Origin: Leptolyngbya sp. NIES-2104
GTDB taxonomy: Bacteria > Cyanobacteriota > Cyanobacteriia > Leptolyngbyales > Leptolyngbyaceae
Reading direction: 5' to 3'
Assembly: GCF_001485215.1 (NCBI RefSeq)
Contig: NZ_BBWW01000001.1
Span: 5,270,001 to 5,334,000 of the forward strand
Length of the DNA stretch: 64,000 bases
Position 1 is the first letter of the stretch; each line of letters starts with the position of its first letter. The notes beneath the pieces were generated by a model. It searched no databases, was not told where the DNA came from, and worked only from the letters and a program-made list of their open reading frames with translations. Positions 9,378-17,886 of the stretch are shown piece after piece. The translations under genes and the position numbers were made by a program.

Positions 9378-10130
9378 CTACGGGGCGTGTTCTTCTTCGC
9401 CATGACCTTCGAGTGCTTCATGGATATAAGCACCCGCGAGCGTTGCAAACACAAGCGCCTGAATCGCACTGGTGAATAACCCCAGCAGCATCACAGGCAG
9501 TGGTACAAACAGCGGCACTAGAAGCACCAATACACCGACCACCAACTCATCCGCCAAGATGTTACCAAAAAGTCGGAAGCTGAGGGAAAGCGGCTTGGTG
9601 AAGTCCTCTAGAATCGCGATGGGCAGGAGAACCGGAGTCGGCTGAACGTACTTTGCGAAGTAGCCCAACCCTTTCTTACTGAAGCCTGCGTAGAAATATG
9701 CCAGTGACACTAAGAGCGCTAAAGCGACCGTGGTATTAATGTCATTTGTCGGGGCAGCGAGTTCGCCTTCTGGGAGCTTAATCAGCTTCCAGGGAACGAG
9801 TGCGCCCGACCAGTTCGACGCAAAGATAAACAGAAACAGTGTTCCAATGAAGGGAACCCAGGGTCGGTATTCTTTTTCGCCAAGCTGGTTTTTGGTCAAT
9901 TCCCGCACATACTCCAGTGCGTACTCCATCAGGTTCTGAATGCCTTTTGGGATGCGTTGCGGGTTACGGGTTGCCAGCACCGAAGCGCTGACCAACAGCC
10001 CGATCACAATCCAAGAGACAATAAAAACCTGCCCATGAATCTTTAAATTGCCGATTTCCCAGTAGAGATGATGACCCACCTCTAGGTTGGCGATCGGTAA
10101 AACGTTGGGAGCGTCGAGGAAATTTAGCAT
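9378..10130 (-). CDS. atpB: ATP synthase F0 a subunit
   Basis: 250 residues, multi-spanning. The key helix [20 protein letters not shown] carries the essential Arg facing the c-ring, and the last helices contain [20 protein letters not shown]. It forms the proton half-channels with the c-ring. The N-terminal [20 protein letters not shown] is typical of cyanobacterial and chloroplast subunit a. Confidence 0.97.
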   Translation of the reverse strand: MLNFLDAPNVLPIANLEVGHHLYWEIGNLKIHGQVFIVSWIVIGLLVSASVLATRNPQRIPKGIQNLMEYALEYVRELTKNQLGEKEYRPWVPFIGTLFLFIFASNWSGALVPWKLIKLPEGELAAPTNDINTTVALALLVSLAYFYAGFSKKGLGYFAKYVQPTPVLLPIAILEDFTKPLSLSFRLFGNILADELVVGVLVLLVPLFVPLPVMLLGLFTSAIQALVFATLAGAYIHEALEGHGEEEHAP

Positions 10131-10191
10131 TTCAGTTCAGGCGGCTTTTCCCAGATTCAAGGAGCAATATTTTTCTGCAAATTTCTATTTC

Positions 10192-10602
10192 TTAACTCTG
10201 AGTTTGATCAGGCGTGAATAGAGTTCGCAAAGTGTACACGAGTAGCGTTCCTTTATACGTGAGAAATCCCAGAAAAACAGGAAGTACATGAAGCTGCTTG
10301 GCTTGCGTGGCGACGATAATGACTCCCGCAAAGACGGCTAAATGTGTTTTGCTGATCTGTTGTTTCTCGGTACCGAGGCGTTCTACGTTTCGTGCCAATA
10401 ACTTTAAGTAAACCACACCTGTACACGCTCCAATTAAATAATTCAGAGCAGTGTTGAGCGAATAGAAATACCAGACGGGAAAGAAGATCAATCCGGTGAG
10501 AACAACGGTCGTAATTAACAACTCGTTTTGGAGTCGATAATAGTCGTCCATTGACGCATTCGGTTCTGGTGTTTCTGTACCAGTTTGGATCGTTTCTTCC
10601 AT
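10192..10602 (-). CDS. atpI: ATP synthase subunit I (AtpI, assembly factor)
   Basis: About 136 residues from ATG 10602 (MEETIQTGTETPEPNASMDD). There are four hydrophobic helices, including LLITTVVLTGLIFFPVWYFY and a central ALNYLIGACTGVVYLKLLAR. AtpI is the first gene of cyanobacterial atp1 operons and helps c-ring assembly. A longer in-frame start at 10668 exists but its extra residues are not membrane-like. Poorly conserved in general; position and helix pattern decide the call. Confidence 0.85.
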   Translation of the reverse strand: MEETIQTGTETPEPNASMDDYYRLQNELLITTVVLTGLIFFPVWYFYSLNTALNYLIGACTGVVYLKLLARNVERLGTEKQQISKTHLAVFAGVIIVATQAKQLHVLPVFLGFLTYKGTLLVYTLRTLFTPDQTQS

Positions 10603-10668
10603 AGCAGGCGCGGCTCCAAAGTTAGGTCTACATTGCCATGATAGCGATCGAAGTCGATTGATTTCCAA

Positions 10669-10980
10669 GCGATCCCGACAATGCTGAACCAGGTGTCATC
10701 ATATCATGTGGAGGTAATAATACTTAATGACTTTTGGCAGGGGGATTTTATTGATTGACGATAAAAGGATCTCTAATCTGTCGGTGATCAAAAGTGACCT
10801 AAGTGTGCTGCAAGTGCGATTTAGATCGCTGACTCAAAATCAGAATCTTCTGCGATCCTGTCATTGGAGGCTCTCCTGATAGAAAGCTCTAATCGGCTGA
10901 GGCGATCTGAGTCGATTCAAATGATTGGCATAAAAAACGCCAGAATTAGATATCAGTTCCATCCCTTAACTTCGCAACCT
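10669..10980. other. Divergent intergenic region, atp operon / PchB-like gene
   Basis: About 310 bases. It should hold the atp operon promoter on the minus strand and the promoter of the PchB-like gene on the plus strand. It is AT-rich around 10690-10780 and contains GTGGAGGTAATAATAC. No convincing -35/-10 pair, hairpin or further gene could be assigned. Confidence 0.4.
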
Positions 10981-11283
10981 ATGAAGACACCTAATCAATG
11001 TGAGAGTATGGTAGAGATTCGCGCCGAAATCGATCGCTTAGATCGTCAAGTTGTTGCACTTCTAGGTCAGCGGTTTGCATACGTCAAAGCTGCATCTAAA
11101 TTTAAGACCAGCGAAACCACTGTTAGAGCACCTGAGCGTTTTCAAGCGATGCTACAGCAGCGTCGAGATTGGGCGAAGGAGGAAGGCTTAAATCCTGATG
11201 TAATCGAAAAGATGTACCAGGATTTAGTGAATCACTTTATTGATGAGGAGATGAAGCACTGGAAACAAACTGGAACAAAGTAA
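10981..11283 (+). CDS. PchB-like isochorismate pyruvate-lyase / AroQ-type chorismate mutase
   Basis: 100 residues from ATG 10981 (MKTPNQCESMVEIRAEIDRL). The AroQ three-helix fold is clear: IRxEIDRLDRQVVALLGQR, YVKAASKFK and the ERFQAMLQQR helix. The ending VNHFIDEEMKHWKQ and the MKTPxxC start match PchB isochorismate lyases rather than housekeeping chorismate mutases. PchB makes salicylate from isochorismate. No pchA-like isochorismate synthase is adjacent, so the physiological role is unclear. Confidence 0.8.
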   Translation: MKTPNQCESMVEIRAEIDRLDRQVVALLGQRFAYVKAASKFKTSETTVRAPERFQAMLQQRRDWAKEEGLNPDVIEKMYQDLVNHFIDEEMKHWKQTGTK

Positions 11284-11326
11284 AATAGAAGTGCCCGCTT
11301 TGCTGAGGAAACCGCTTGTGAAATTT

Positions 11327-11485
11327 AGCATAACGCTCGATCGTGATGAAGATGGCGTTTGGATTGTTGAGTGTCCTAGTATTCCTGGATGTGTAAGTCA
11401 AGGTGAGACTAAACAGGAAGCGCTTGACAATATTAAAGATGCGATCGCATCTTGTTTACAAGTTCGAGCAGAGCGCTCCTTCTGA
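11327..11485 (+). CDS. HicB-like antitoxin, truncated
   Basis: From an internal GTG near 11318-11327 the protein reads VKFSITLDRDEDGVWIVECP, then SIPGCVSQGETKQEALDNIK and AIASCLQVRAERSF. This is the HicB core, but it stops right after the CLxVRAE helix, where family members usually continue with GLPLTVEV and one more strand. Upstream in-frame codons reach 11291. Probably a decayed antitoxin; no HicA partner is visible. Confidence 0.6.
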   Translation, partial: SITLDRDEDGVWIVECPSIPGCVSQGETKQEALDNIKDAIASCLQVRAERSF

Positions 11486-11578
11486 TGACTTGGGAGTTGC
11501 TCGATCGAGAGACAAGATTGGCTGTTTTGTCGTTTTTTACTTAAACTTAAAAAGAATCGCTTAGATGAAGACGCTAAA

Positions 11579-12025
11579 GTGCAAGAATCGAACGGGAAGC
11601 CGCTTGTCTTTCTAGATACGAATGTAGTGATTTCTTACCTGCGGGGTGAGTCATCGAGTTCGCGTCTGTTTTCTCATGACATTATTGATAAAGTTCATCT
11701 TGCAATCAATCCGATCGTGCTTCAAGAGATTTTCTTCCTCTCAGAAGTTCGCAATCACCCTGAGACACTGGATGAGATTCAGCAAGAGGTAACGCTATTG
11801 CCGCTAAATCTTGAGAAAGCCGAGGAGTATCTTAAGCAGGCGGCAACGCTTCGTAACCGAATCGCTCATTCAAATGATGTCTTGATTCTAAGTAGTGCTT
11901 CAGATTGCGACTACCTTGTAACCTACGATCAAGCATTAAAGACAACACTTGCTTCATTGTCAAGTGGTAAGCCAGAAGTTGTGACACCTGAACAGCTAAT
12001 CTCTCAACTTACAAGCAAGGTTTGA
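11579..12025 (+). CDS. PIN-domain protein (VapC-like), first of a tandem pair
   Basis: 148 residues from GTG 11579. PIN acidic positions are visible in VFLDTNVVISYLRG, NPIVLQEIFFLSEV and NDVLILSSASDCDYLVTYDQ. PIN proteins of this kind are RNases in toxin-antitoxin pairs. The open frame continues upstream without an ATG, so the true start is uncertain. No antitoxin is clear in the 93 bases upstream. It overlaps the next PIN gene by a few bases. Confidence 0.7.
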   Translation: MQESNGKPLVFLDTNVVISYLRGESSSSRLFSHDIIDKVHLAINPIVLQEIFFLSEVRNHPETLDEIQQEVTLLPLNLEKAEEYLKQAATLRNRIAHSNDVLILSSASDCDYLVTYDQALKTTLASLSSGKPEVVTPEQLISQLTSKV

Positions 12026-12588
12026 GGATTTCCAGAGTGAAGGTTTACATTGATACAGGTGTTTTTATCGATTACCTTAGCTCACAAGCAATTGCTGGCT
12101 CAAGTTTGAGATCTACCGTTCGTCGAGGTCGTACTCCAGAGAAACTGTTTGAGGACGCGGAGAATGTTCTCAAAAAGATTGCTTCCTCACACACAGGAGC
12201 GACATCAAGCCTAACTTACTATGAAGTTGAAGAGGCTTTGTTTAGACAACTTACATCTGTTGCAACTGGCATGGCGAACGCAAGCACAATTCGAGTGCTC
12301 GCAGCCCGATCGATCGTGCCGCAGACGATTACGGCAGTTCGTTTTTTTAGTATTGAAGTGCTTGGTCTGACTGCCACAACAGTAGAGGCACAGCTAAACA
12401 ACGTAGAATTATATGTCAGAGGAATACGGGCGGCTGATGCGCTTCATGTCGCTAGTGCGATCGATTTTGATGCAGACGTTTTAATTTCTGTAGATGAAGA
12501 TGTACTGAAATTAGACGGTGCGATCATCAACAGTAGCGGAGTTCCGATCAAATTCTGCGATACCGATGTTGCATTAACGATCTTATAG
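12022..12588 (+). CDS. PIN-domain protein (VapC-like), second of a tandem pair
   Basis: Up to 188 residues. The start is either TTG 12022, overlapping the previous stop, or GTG 12037 (VKVYIDTGVFIDYL). PIN acidic positions appear in YIDTGVFIDYL, SSLTYYEVEEALFR and RAADALHVASAIDFDADVLI. Two PIN genes in direct tandem without an intervening antitoxin is uncommon. Both sit beside an IS630-type element and a truncated hicB, suggesting a decaying toxin-antitoxin patch. Confidence 0.68.
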   Translation: MRISRVKVYIDTGVFIDYLSSQAIAGSSLRSTVRRGRTPEKLFEDAENVLKKIASSHTGATSSLTYYEVEEALFRQLTSVATGMANASTIRVLAARSIVPQTITAVRFFSIEVLGLTATTVEAQLNNVELYVRGIRAADALHVASAIDFDADVLISVDEDVLKLDGAIINSSGVPIKFCDTDVALTIL

Positions 12589-12636
12589 AACCCATTTGAG
12601 ATCTTTTGTTGTGTTCGCAAGGCTGACAACTTCTCA

Positions 12637-13785
12637 TACCAAATTAAATGGAGAGGAAGGCAAATGACTTAAACTTAAGAAGAGTTGTTCAAGGTCGATA
12701 GGATGGTCGGAATAACCTCGGTTGAAGTCAAAGAAAGCCTGGAAGAGCTGGCAGTTCTCCTGAAGTCTGCCAAAACGCCGAAGGAAAAGGAGCGATTGCA
12801 AGTTCTTTATTGGCTGAAACAGGACAATCCACCCAACATTCTGACGATCGCCAAAGCAATTGGGAAACATCGCAACACGCTCCAAACTTGGTTGATGCAA
12901 TACCGCAGTGGCGGAGTCGAAGCGATGCTGTCGGTGAAAAAATCACCGGGCGGAGTGCGGGTGATTCCGCAGTGGGCAGAAGAGGCGTTAGCCAAGCGAC
13001 TTCAAGAGCCAGAGCATGGCTTTGAGAGTTATGGCGCAGTGCAGCAGTGGTTAGCAGACACCTTGGGTATCGAAGCTGAGTATCATGCGGTCTATCAGAT
13101 GACCCGACATCGATTGAAGTCCAAGCTGAAAGTGGCACGCCCCCAACACTGCAAGCAAGACCCCGCGAAGCGCGAGGCATCTCAGCAAACCTCGCCGACG
13201 ACCTAAACATCATTCGCCAGTATGCTCGGCAAGTCTGCCAAGACCTGCGCCCGATTCGCTACTTTGCCCAAGATGAGAGTCGCTTTGGACTGAAGACGCT
13301 ATTGGGGCGAGTGATGACGGCGTGTGGAGTCAAACCGATTGGCGCGTGGCAATGGTTGTTCAAAGCATTCTGGATTTACGGAGCGGTTGACCCTGCGACG
13401 GGAGAAGCTTTTTTCTTAGAGTTTTCACATGTGGATACGGATTGCTATCAGCTCTTCCTCGACCAATTTTCTCAAGCCTATCCAGAGACATTGAATATTC
13501 TGCAAGTGGATAACGGGCGATTCCACACCAGCAAGGATTTGGTCGTGCCAGAAAACATCATTCTGTTGTTTCAACCGCCCTACTGTCCAGAACTCAATCC
13601 GATTGAGCGGTTGTGGCAACATCTCAAAGCTAACCTCAAGTGGGCATCGTTCAAGACCTTGGAGCAACTGCGAAGCAAGGTGGATCAATTGCTGACTGAG
13701 CTAACGCCTGAAGTTATTGGTTCCATCACAGGCTATGACTTCATCCTAAATGCACTATCTGCCCTGAATACTATTTAATTTGGTA
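12637..13785 (+). mobile_element. IS630-family insertion sequence
   Basis: Terminal inverted repeats ATACCAAATTAAAT (12636-12649) and ATTTAATTTGGTAT (13773-13786) match perfectly over 14 bases and bracket a DDE transposase. A TA dinucleotide lies at each end, as expected from IS630/Tc1 target duplication. Its transposase is split by a frameshift, so the copy may be inactive. Confidence 0.85.
12703..13778 (+). pseudogene. IS630-family transposase, split by a -1 frameshift
   Basis: The first frame (ATG 12703, MVGITSVEVKESLEELAVLL) encodes the helix-turn-helix half and ends at 13206. The second half reads in the -1 frame from about 13180 (NLADDLNIIRQYARQVCQDL) to TAA 13778. It has the DDE triad in QDESRFGL, LQVDNGRFHTS and LNPIERLWQHLK. 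The junction is CAGCAAACC; one extra A would fuse the halves. Programmed frameshifting occurs in this family, but no strong slippery heptamer is seen, so mutation is more likely. Confidence 0.82.
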
Positions 13786-13832
13786 TCAGTTTCATAATCC
13801 AGATAGCTCTTGAACTATGATTTTTCTTCTAA

Positions 13833-14024
13833 ATGTATGAATTTCCCGAAACGGGCTTTCCGTCCGCCTTGTATTTTCAAGAAGAGATCTCAAATGAGTT
13901 CTATAGAGAAAAGACAACTCGTATAATTCACAATCTGAAATTCCTACTGCTTACTTACGCTTTAGCAATTCTTCTCATGCGATTAACTCTGCCACAATTA
14001 AAGCAATCTAGCTTCAAGGCATAA
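13833..14024 (+). CDS. Hypothetical short protein with one membrane helix
   Basis: 63 residues starting MYEFPETGFPSALYFQEEIS, with one hydrophobic stretch (FLLLTYALAILLMRLTL). Not recognised. It lies alone between the IS630 element and a convergent membrane-protein gene, overlapping the latter's end by 11 bases. It may be a chance frame. Confidence 0.25.
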   Translation: MYEFPETGFPSALYFQEEISNEFYREKTTRIIHNLKFLLLTYALAILLMRLTLPQLKQSSFKA

Positions 14025-14424
14025 TATCATCCCATAGAACAATGTATCCAAATACAAGCAGGGGCGCACCGATCAGAGCGAACAGCGACAGCAATAGCCC
14101 AATCAGCGCATAAAAAAATCGTGCTTTAGTTCGTCCAATCAGGTTAACGACAAATCGCACGTTGCGTTGCTCAAAGAACCAGTTCCAATTGTAAAAACTC
14201 GCAAGTATCGAGAGTGGTCCACCAAGCAAACAGCTTGCCTCTAGTCCTGCTAACACGATCGATGCACGCATTGTTGATAGAACCTCACCGCCTAAGCTCA
14301 GGACGTGTATTACCCTCCATAAAGGTATCCAAACCAGCAAGAATGTCAGTATGGTAACAATTGTGAGTGTTCTTCGCTCTCTGAATTCTTGCCGTAGAAG
14401 TCTGAAACTGCGCTTCAAACACAT
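14014..14424 (-). CDS. Hypothetical multi-pass membrane protein
   Basis: 136 residues with a basic N-terminus (MCLKRSFRLLRQEFRERR) and three to four hydrophobic segments: TIVTILTFLLVWIPLWRVI, ASIVLAGLEASCLLGGPLSI and YALIGLLLSLFALIGAPLLV. Not recognised as a named family. It stands alone between the IS630 element and the retropepsin-like pair, with no operon context. Confidence 0.55.
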   Translation of the reverse strand: MCLKRSFRLLRQEFRERRTLTIVTILTFLLVWIPLWRVIHVLSLGGEVLSTMRASIVLAGLEASCLLGGPLSILASFYNWNWFFEQRNVRFVVNLIGRTKARFFYALIGLLLSLFALIGAPLLVFGYIVLWDDIMP

Positions 14425-14591
14425 ATGTATAATCCTTCTGAGTGAGTAGAGGTTGGCGGACTTTCAGACTCAGAGTTCCCTACAAGTTAGAGTGCAGAAC
14501 GTCTAATCAAACAAATGTTATTTGCGTCATAATACGAATGAGCGATTACCCCAATTCGTCACTCCTGAAAGAAAGTTGCCCGATCGAAACT

Positions 14592-14915
14592 TCACCTTCT
14601 TTTCAAACTGACCTCAAATGCCAACTCTACAGGCAAAAACTGCTCAACCGTTGCCGACAAAACCAAGGCTCTCGCTTCAAATCTGGACAAATTCCCGCCT
14701 AACGGGACAGCAAGCGTTTGTCGTTCCCATACGGCTCCCAGTTCTAAGCCCATCTCATACGGCAATACGTTCACACTCGAACCTGAATCCAATAAGCCTG
14801 TCCCTCTCAAAGATTGATTCCGATAGCTCAAGGTGATTGGAAGATAAGGCAGCGTACTCAATGCACCTAGATTTGAATCAACTTCGGTGAAGGCAAATCG
14901 GACTTTATCAACCAT
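14592..14915 (-). CDS. Retropepsin-like aspartyl protease domain protein, C-terminus probably altered
   Basis: 107 residues with one retroviral-type aspartic protease motif, GLLDSGSSVNVLPYEMG (D-S-G). Flanking strands are LPYLPITLSYRNQSLRG and FLPVELAFEV. Single-domain homologues usually end with an (I/L)LGQxNFF-type segment. Here the frame stops at FEVSLKRR, and one base on a SIGQLSFRSDELG-like tail follows, hinting at a frameshift. The start overlaps the upstream small gene by 8 bases, so the two are an operon. Confidence 0.65.
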   Translation of the reverse strand: MVDKVRFAFTEVDSNLGALSTLPYLPITLSYRNQSLRGTGLLDSGSSVNVLPYEMGLELGAVWERQTLAVPLGGNLSRFEARALVLSATVEQFLPVELAFEVSLKRR

Positions 14916-15126
14916 GTGACGCTACTTTTTCCTCTGCTAGTGCTCTAGCTAAGACCGCAGCAGCTTCAAACGAATCATGTAATCCTTGCGGTTCTGTTTT
15001 TTCTTGAGTCTCCAAAGGCTTTAAACCTGCCTCTTTGAGCAGTTCTCCGGTCAACAGATGAAGCAGTAAGAGCTTGTCAGAGTAAGACAAGTCTTTCAAT
15101 TTGGGTAAGAGTTCGGCAAGAGACAT
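14908..15126 (-). CDS. Small helical protein paired with the retropepsin-like gene
   Basis: 72 residues starting MSLAELLPKLKDLSYSDKLL. It is helical and acidic, with a second helix DSFEAAAVLARALAEEK. The N-terminal LxxLSxxDKLxLLxLL pattern recurs in small cyanobacterial proteins encoded just before toxin-like or protease-like genes. The 8-base overlap with the retropepsin-like gene suggests co-translation. Function unknown; an antitoxin-like or regulatory role is conceivable. Confidence 0.6.
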   Translation of the reverse strand: MSLAELLPKLKDLSYSDKLLLLHLLTGELLKEAGLKPLETQEKTEPQGLHDSFEAAAVLARALAEEKVASHG

Positions 15127-15292
15127 TCGTTTTTCTCACGCTGGATTATTCCTATCTTAGAGGTTAGTAACGCTTCTGGTGGAAATGGCTCGATCGAAGT
15201 TCTCAAGAACATACCGCCCCTAGATAGGTGTGTGGCGATCGATCAAGCTGTTAAAAGTAAAGCCCTGCTATTAACAACCGGGAGATTGAACC

Positions 15293-15718
15293 GTGAGTAA
15301 TCCAGATGACAGCGCTATCACTCCTTCAGCGGAAGACCAGCAAGATACCAAGATGCTTCAGATCGATGGCAATCGTCCGATCGACAATAGTGATCTTGAT
15401 GTCCAAAAGGTTTTACAAATTGATGGAAATCGTCCGGTTGTAGCAGACGACATTGAGGTGCGTGGCACGATCGAGGTTGACGGTAGTCGTCCGATCGCAG
15501 CCGATACATTAGATAGTGACAAAAGCTTGGGAATTGATGGCAATCGTCCGATCGATCGGAGCGATTTGAATGTGGAAAGAGTGATGTATGTGGATGGTGA
15601 AAGACCGATCGCAGCGGATGAAGCTGAGGTTCGCAAAACGCTTCCGGTGGATGGCGATCGCCCAATCATGTCGGACAATCGAAAAACCCCAGATATGATT
15701 GAGGATTTCATCGATTAG
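15293..15718 (+). CDS. Acidic tandem-repeat protein (six DGNRPI repeats)
   Basis: 141 residues. After a disordered start, six near-identical units of about 20 residues follow, each with (I/V)DG(N/S/E/D)RP(I/V) and then SDL/ADE and a Val: LQIDGNRPIDNSDLDV, LQIDGNRPVVADDIEV, IEVDGSRPIAADTLDS, LGIDGNRPIDRSDLNV and so on. The end is DMIEDFID. No membrane segment or signal peptide. Not tied to a named family. The repeat spacing suggests a stacked-strand or binding-array structure, but the role is unknown. Confidence 0.75.
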   Translation: MSNPDDSAITPSAEDQQDTKMLQIDGNRPIDNSDLDVQKVLQIDGNRPVVADDIEVRGTIEVDGSRPIAADTLDSDKSLGIDGNRPIDRSDLNVERVMYVDGERPIAADEAEVRKTLPVDGDRPIMSDNRKTPDMIEDFID

Positions 15719-15752
15719 GGATGTGCAGATAAAAATGTCGATCGCTTGACTC

Positions 15753-15968
15753 CATCCTAGAAATCGATTAGTCTCTCAAGTTAAGCAAATCTACAATTTG
15801 CGAGTCCGACCCAAGAACTAAAACCGCCGCTGCCCAAAGTTGTTACCAGCAACAGTGAGCAGCTAACCATCCAAGACTGCGACAACAGTCCGGGAGGCTA
15901 ACGTAGGATGATAGCATCTGAAGTAGCCACCTCGATTTTTAATGGATTGGGGTGGCTTTGGTTTTTGG
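15753..15968 (+). ncRNA. Candidate structured non-coding RNA with terminator
   Basis: No open frame fits this stretch, but it is rich in pairing. CATCCTA (15753-15759) can close with TAGGATG (15904-15910) around internal hairpins GCAAAT/ATTTGC (15785-15801) and GACTG/CAGTC (15875-15890). A strong terminator follows at 15925-15968. This looks like a discrete transcript of about 200 nt. It matches none of tmRNA, RNase P RNA or SRP RNA as far as can be seen. 6S RNA or a mobile-element-linked RNA remain possible. Confidence 0.45.
15925..15968 (+). terminator. Rho-independent terminator of the candidate RNA
   Basis: AGCCACC (15925-15931) pairs with GGTGGCT (15951-15957) and is followed by TTGGTTTTT on the plus strand. 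Confidence 0.75.
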
Positions 15969-15993
15969 GCTTTCTTCACATAAGAAAAAGCCC

Positions 15994-16206
15994 ATGAACA
16001 TGAATCTACAAGACTTCTTACAGCGTTTTGAGTCCGATCGAGACGCGGACAAATTGCAGCACGTTTTGATTGGATCACCCGAAAGGATTCAGGAAGTTAA
16101 ACAAACGCTTCATGCTTTGAGGTATGCCGATATTGGGCTGTGGAGTGCCATTATTCCAATGCCGGGAACGAGTCTATCGATGAGTGTGCTGACGCGGTAT
16201 CGATAG
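15994..16206 (+). CDS. Small conserved-looking hypothetical protein
   Basis: 70 residues: MNMNLQDFLQRFESDRDADK, LQHVLIGSPERIQEVKQTLH, then ALRYADIGLWSAIIPMPGTS. Helical N-terminus followed by a short strand-rich end. Not recognised as a named family. It lies just after the terminator of the candidate RNA and ends 32 bases before the convergent hemL gene. A GGGCTTTCTT/AAGAAAAAGCCC hairpin covers the bases just before the start and could affect translation. Confidence 0.55.
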   Translation: MNMNLQDFLQRFESDRDADKLQHVLIGSPERIQEVKQTLHALRYADIGLWSAIIPMPGTSLSMSVLTRYR

Positions 16207-16238
16207 GGAAATGGGGACTCGATCGAGTCCCCATCTGC

Positions 16239-17537
16239 TTATAAGTTCGACATGACAGAGCGAGCGGCTTCGATCGTGCGATCGACATCTTCATCGGTGT
16301 GAGCCAGCGAAGTAAAGCCAGCTTCAAACTGTGATGGAGCGAGATAAACACCTTGCTCTAACATGCCGCGATGGAACTTGCTGAACTTTGATAGATCCGA
16401 TTTTTTCGCATCTTCGTAGTTATGAACCGGACCTTCAGTGAAGAAGAAACCGAACATTCCGCTAATCGAACCACCACATGACGGATGACCTGTTTCTTTC
16501 GCCACATCGAGTAGACCTTTGATCAAACGTGAGGTAATGCGATCGAGATATTCATAAGTTCCCGGTTGGCGCAGCAATTCGAGCGTTTTAATACCAGCCG
16601 TCATCGCTAAAGGATTACCCGAAAGCGTTCCCGCTTGATACATTGCACCGGAAGGCGCAACCATTTCCATGATTTCGCGACGACCGCCATAAGCCCCAAC
16701 AGGCAGACCGCCACCGATCACTTTACCTAAAGTCGTCAAATCGGGAGTAATGCCAAATTTCTCTTGCACACCACCGTAAGCAATGCGGAATCCGGTCATC
16801 ACTTCATCGAACACTAATAGCGCTCCATGTTCGGTTGTGAGTTCGCGCAAGCCTGCTAAGAAACCAGGATCAGGGGGAATGAACCCGGCGTTTCCGACGA
16901 TCGGTTCGAGCATGACACCTGCAACTTCACCCGGATTCTCTTCGAGTAGCTTTTTCACCGCGTCTAAATCGTTGTACGGTGCATTCAGCGTATTGCTGGT
17001 AGTTGATTTGGGCACACCAGGGGAATCAGGTAAACCCAGTGTTGCAACTCCTGAACCTGCTTTCACCAAGAACATATCCGCGTGTCCGTGGTAGCAGCCT
17101 TCAAACTTGATAATCTTTTCGCGTCCGGTGAAGGCTCTCATCAAGCGCAGCACCGACATACAAGCCTCAGTGCCCGAATTTACGAAGCGCACCATTTCAA
17201 TGCTGGGAACCGCATCGATCACCATTTCAGCTAAAACGTTCTCTAGATAAGACGGCGCACCGAAACTGGTTCCTTTTTCCGCAGCGGCTTGAATGGCTTG
17301 AATCACGTCGGGGTGAGCGTGACCGCAGATTGCCGGACCCCAAGTGCCGATGTAGTCGATATATTTATTTCCATCGACATCCCAAGCATATGCACCTTTG
17401 ACGCGATCGAACACGATCGGTTGTCCACCGACGGACTTAAACGCCCGAACGGGAGAACTGACTCCACCCGGCATCAACTTCTGAGCCGCAGCAAAGATTT
17501 CATCTGATTTAGTGGTTTTCAAAGTACCTGTGATCAA
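16239..17537 (-). CDS. hemL: Glutamate-1-semialdehyde 2,1-aminomutase
   Basis: 432 residues, full length for a PLP-dependent class-III aminotransferase. [20 protein letters not shown] binds PLP phosphate, DEVMTGFR holds the Asp contacting the pyridine nitrogen, and [18 protein letters not shown] carries the Schiff-base Lys (about 272). [11 protein letters not shown] is also intact. It converts glutamate-1-semialdehyde to 5-aminolevulinate, the tetrapyrrole precursor for chlorophyll, haem and bilins, in the cytoplasm. Single-gene unit. Confidence 0.97.
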   Translation of the reverse strand: MITGTLKTTKSDEIFAAAQKLMPGGVSSPVRAFKSVGGQPIVFDRVKGAYAWDVDGNKYIDYIGTWGPAICGHAHPDVIQAIQAAAEKGTSFGAPSYLENVLAEMVIDAVPSIEMVRFVNSGTEACMSVLRLMRAFTGREKIIKFEGCYHGHADMFLVKAGSGVATLGLPDSPGVPKSTTSNTLNAPYNDLDAVKKLLEENPGEVAGVMLEPIVGNAGFIPPDPGFLAGLRELTTEHGALLVFDEVMTGFRIAYGGVQEKFGITPDLTTLGKVIGGGLPVGAYGGRREIMEMVAPSGAMYQAGTLSGNPLAMTAGIKTLELLRQPGTYEYLDRITSRLIKGLLDVAKETGHPSCGGSISGMFGFFFTEGPVHNYEDAKKSDLSKFSKFHRGMLEQGVYLAPSQFEAGFTSLAHTDEDVDRTIEAARSVMSNL

Positions 17538-17643
17538 AATTTTCTCCTTAAATCCAATCCTGAAGATATTCCGTAGGGTAGGGGATTTTTTCCCACAACA
17601 GCGTGATACTACACAATTATCCCATTTACTGGAGGCGACTTAG

Positions 17644-17841
17644 ATGTCGTACCAAAGTAATCGCGAATTGCCAGAGAGTGTTCGCGATCGACTATCGGAA
17701 ACTGCCCAGCACTTTTATAGGGTAGCGTTTAACTCTGCGATCCAGTGGTACGGTGAGGAGACAAAAGCCCATCAAATTGCGTGGAGTGCGGTGCGAAATC
17801 AGGCAGTGAGTCTAAATAGCGCGATCGTTGAAGTTCTGTAA
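17644..17841 (+). CDS. ChaB-like small protein
   Basis: 65 residues: MSYQSNRELPESVRDRLSET, AQHFYRVAFNSAIQWYGEET, then AHQIAWSAVRNQ. This is the ChaB-type pattern of LPxSVRxxLxxxAQxxYxxAFNxA and AxxxAWxAV. ChaB is named as a cation-transport regulator in enterobacteria, but its true biochemical role is unclear. No chaA antiporter is adjacent. Confidence 0.8.
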   Translation: MSYQSNRELPESVRDRLSETAQHFYRVAFNSAIQWYGEETKAHQIAWSAVRNQAVSLNSAIVEVL

Positions 17842-17847
17842 AGTTTA

Positions 17848-17885
17848 AGTGCCGTTGAGAGTCCCCCTCGACGGCACTCGATTTA
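17848..17885. terminator. Bidirectional terminator between chaB-like and ycf35
   Basis: AGTGCCGTTGAG (17848-17859) pairs with CTCGACGGCACT (17867-17878), 12 bp with one G-T pair and a 7-base loop. An AT-rich flank lies on each side. It separates two convergent genes. Confidence 0.8.
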
Positions 17886-17886
17886 T

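Noticed and set aside
12219-12401. Minus-strand frames opposite the PIN genes as antitoxins
   Set aside because: Antisense shadows without start signals or antitoxin-like features.
11545-12680. Shared 12-mer ACTTAAACTTAA upstream of the PIN gene and inside the IS630 left end
   Set aside because: Low-complexity AT-rich match; too little to claim a common element.
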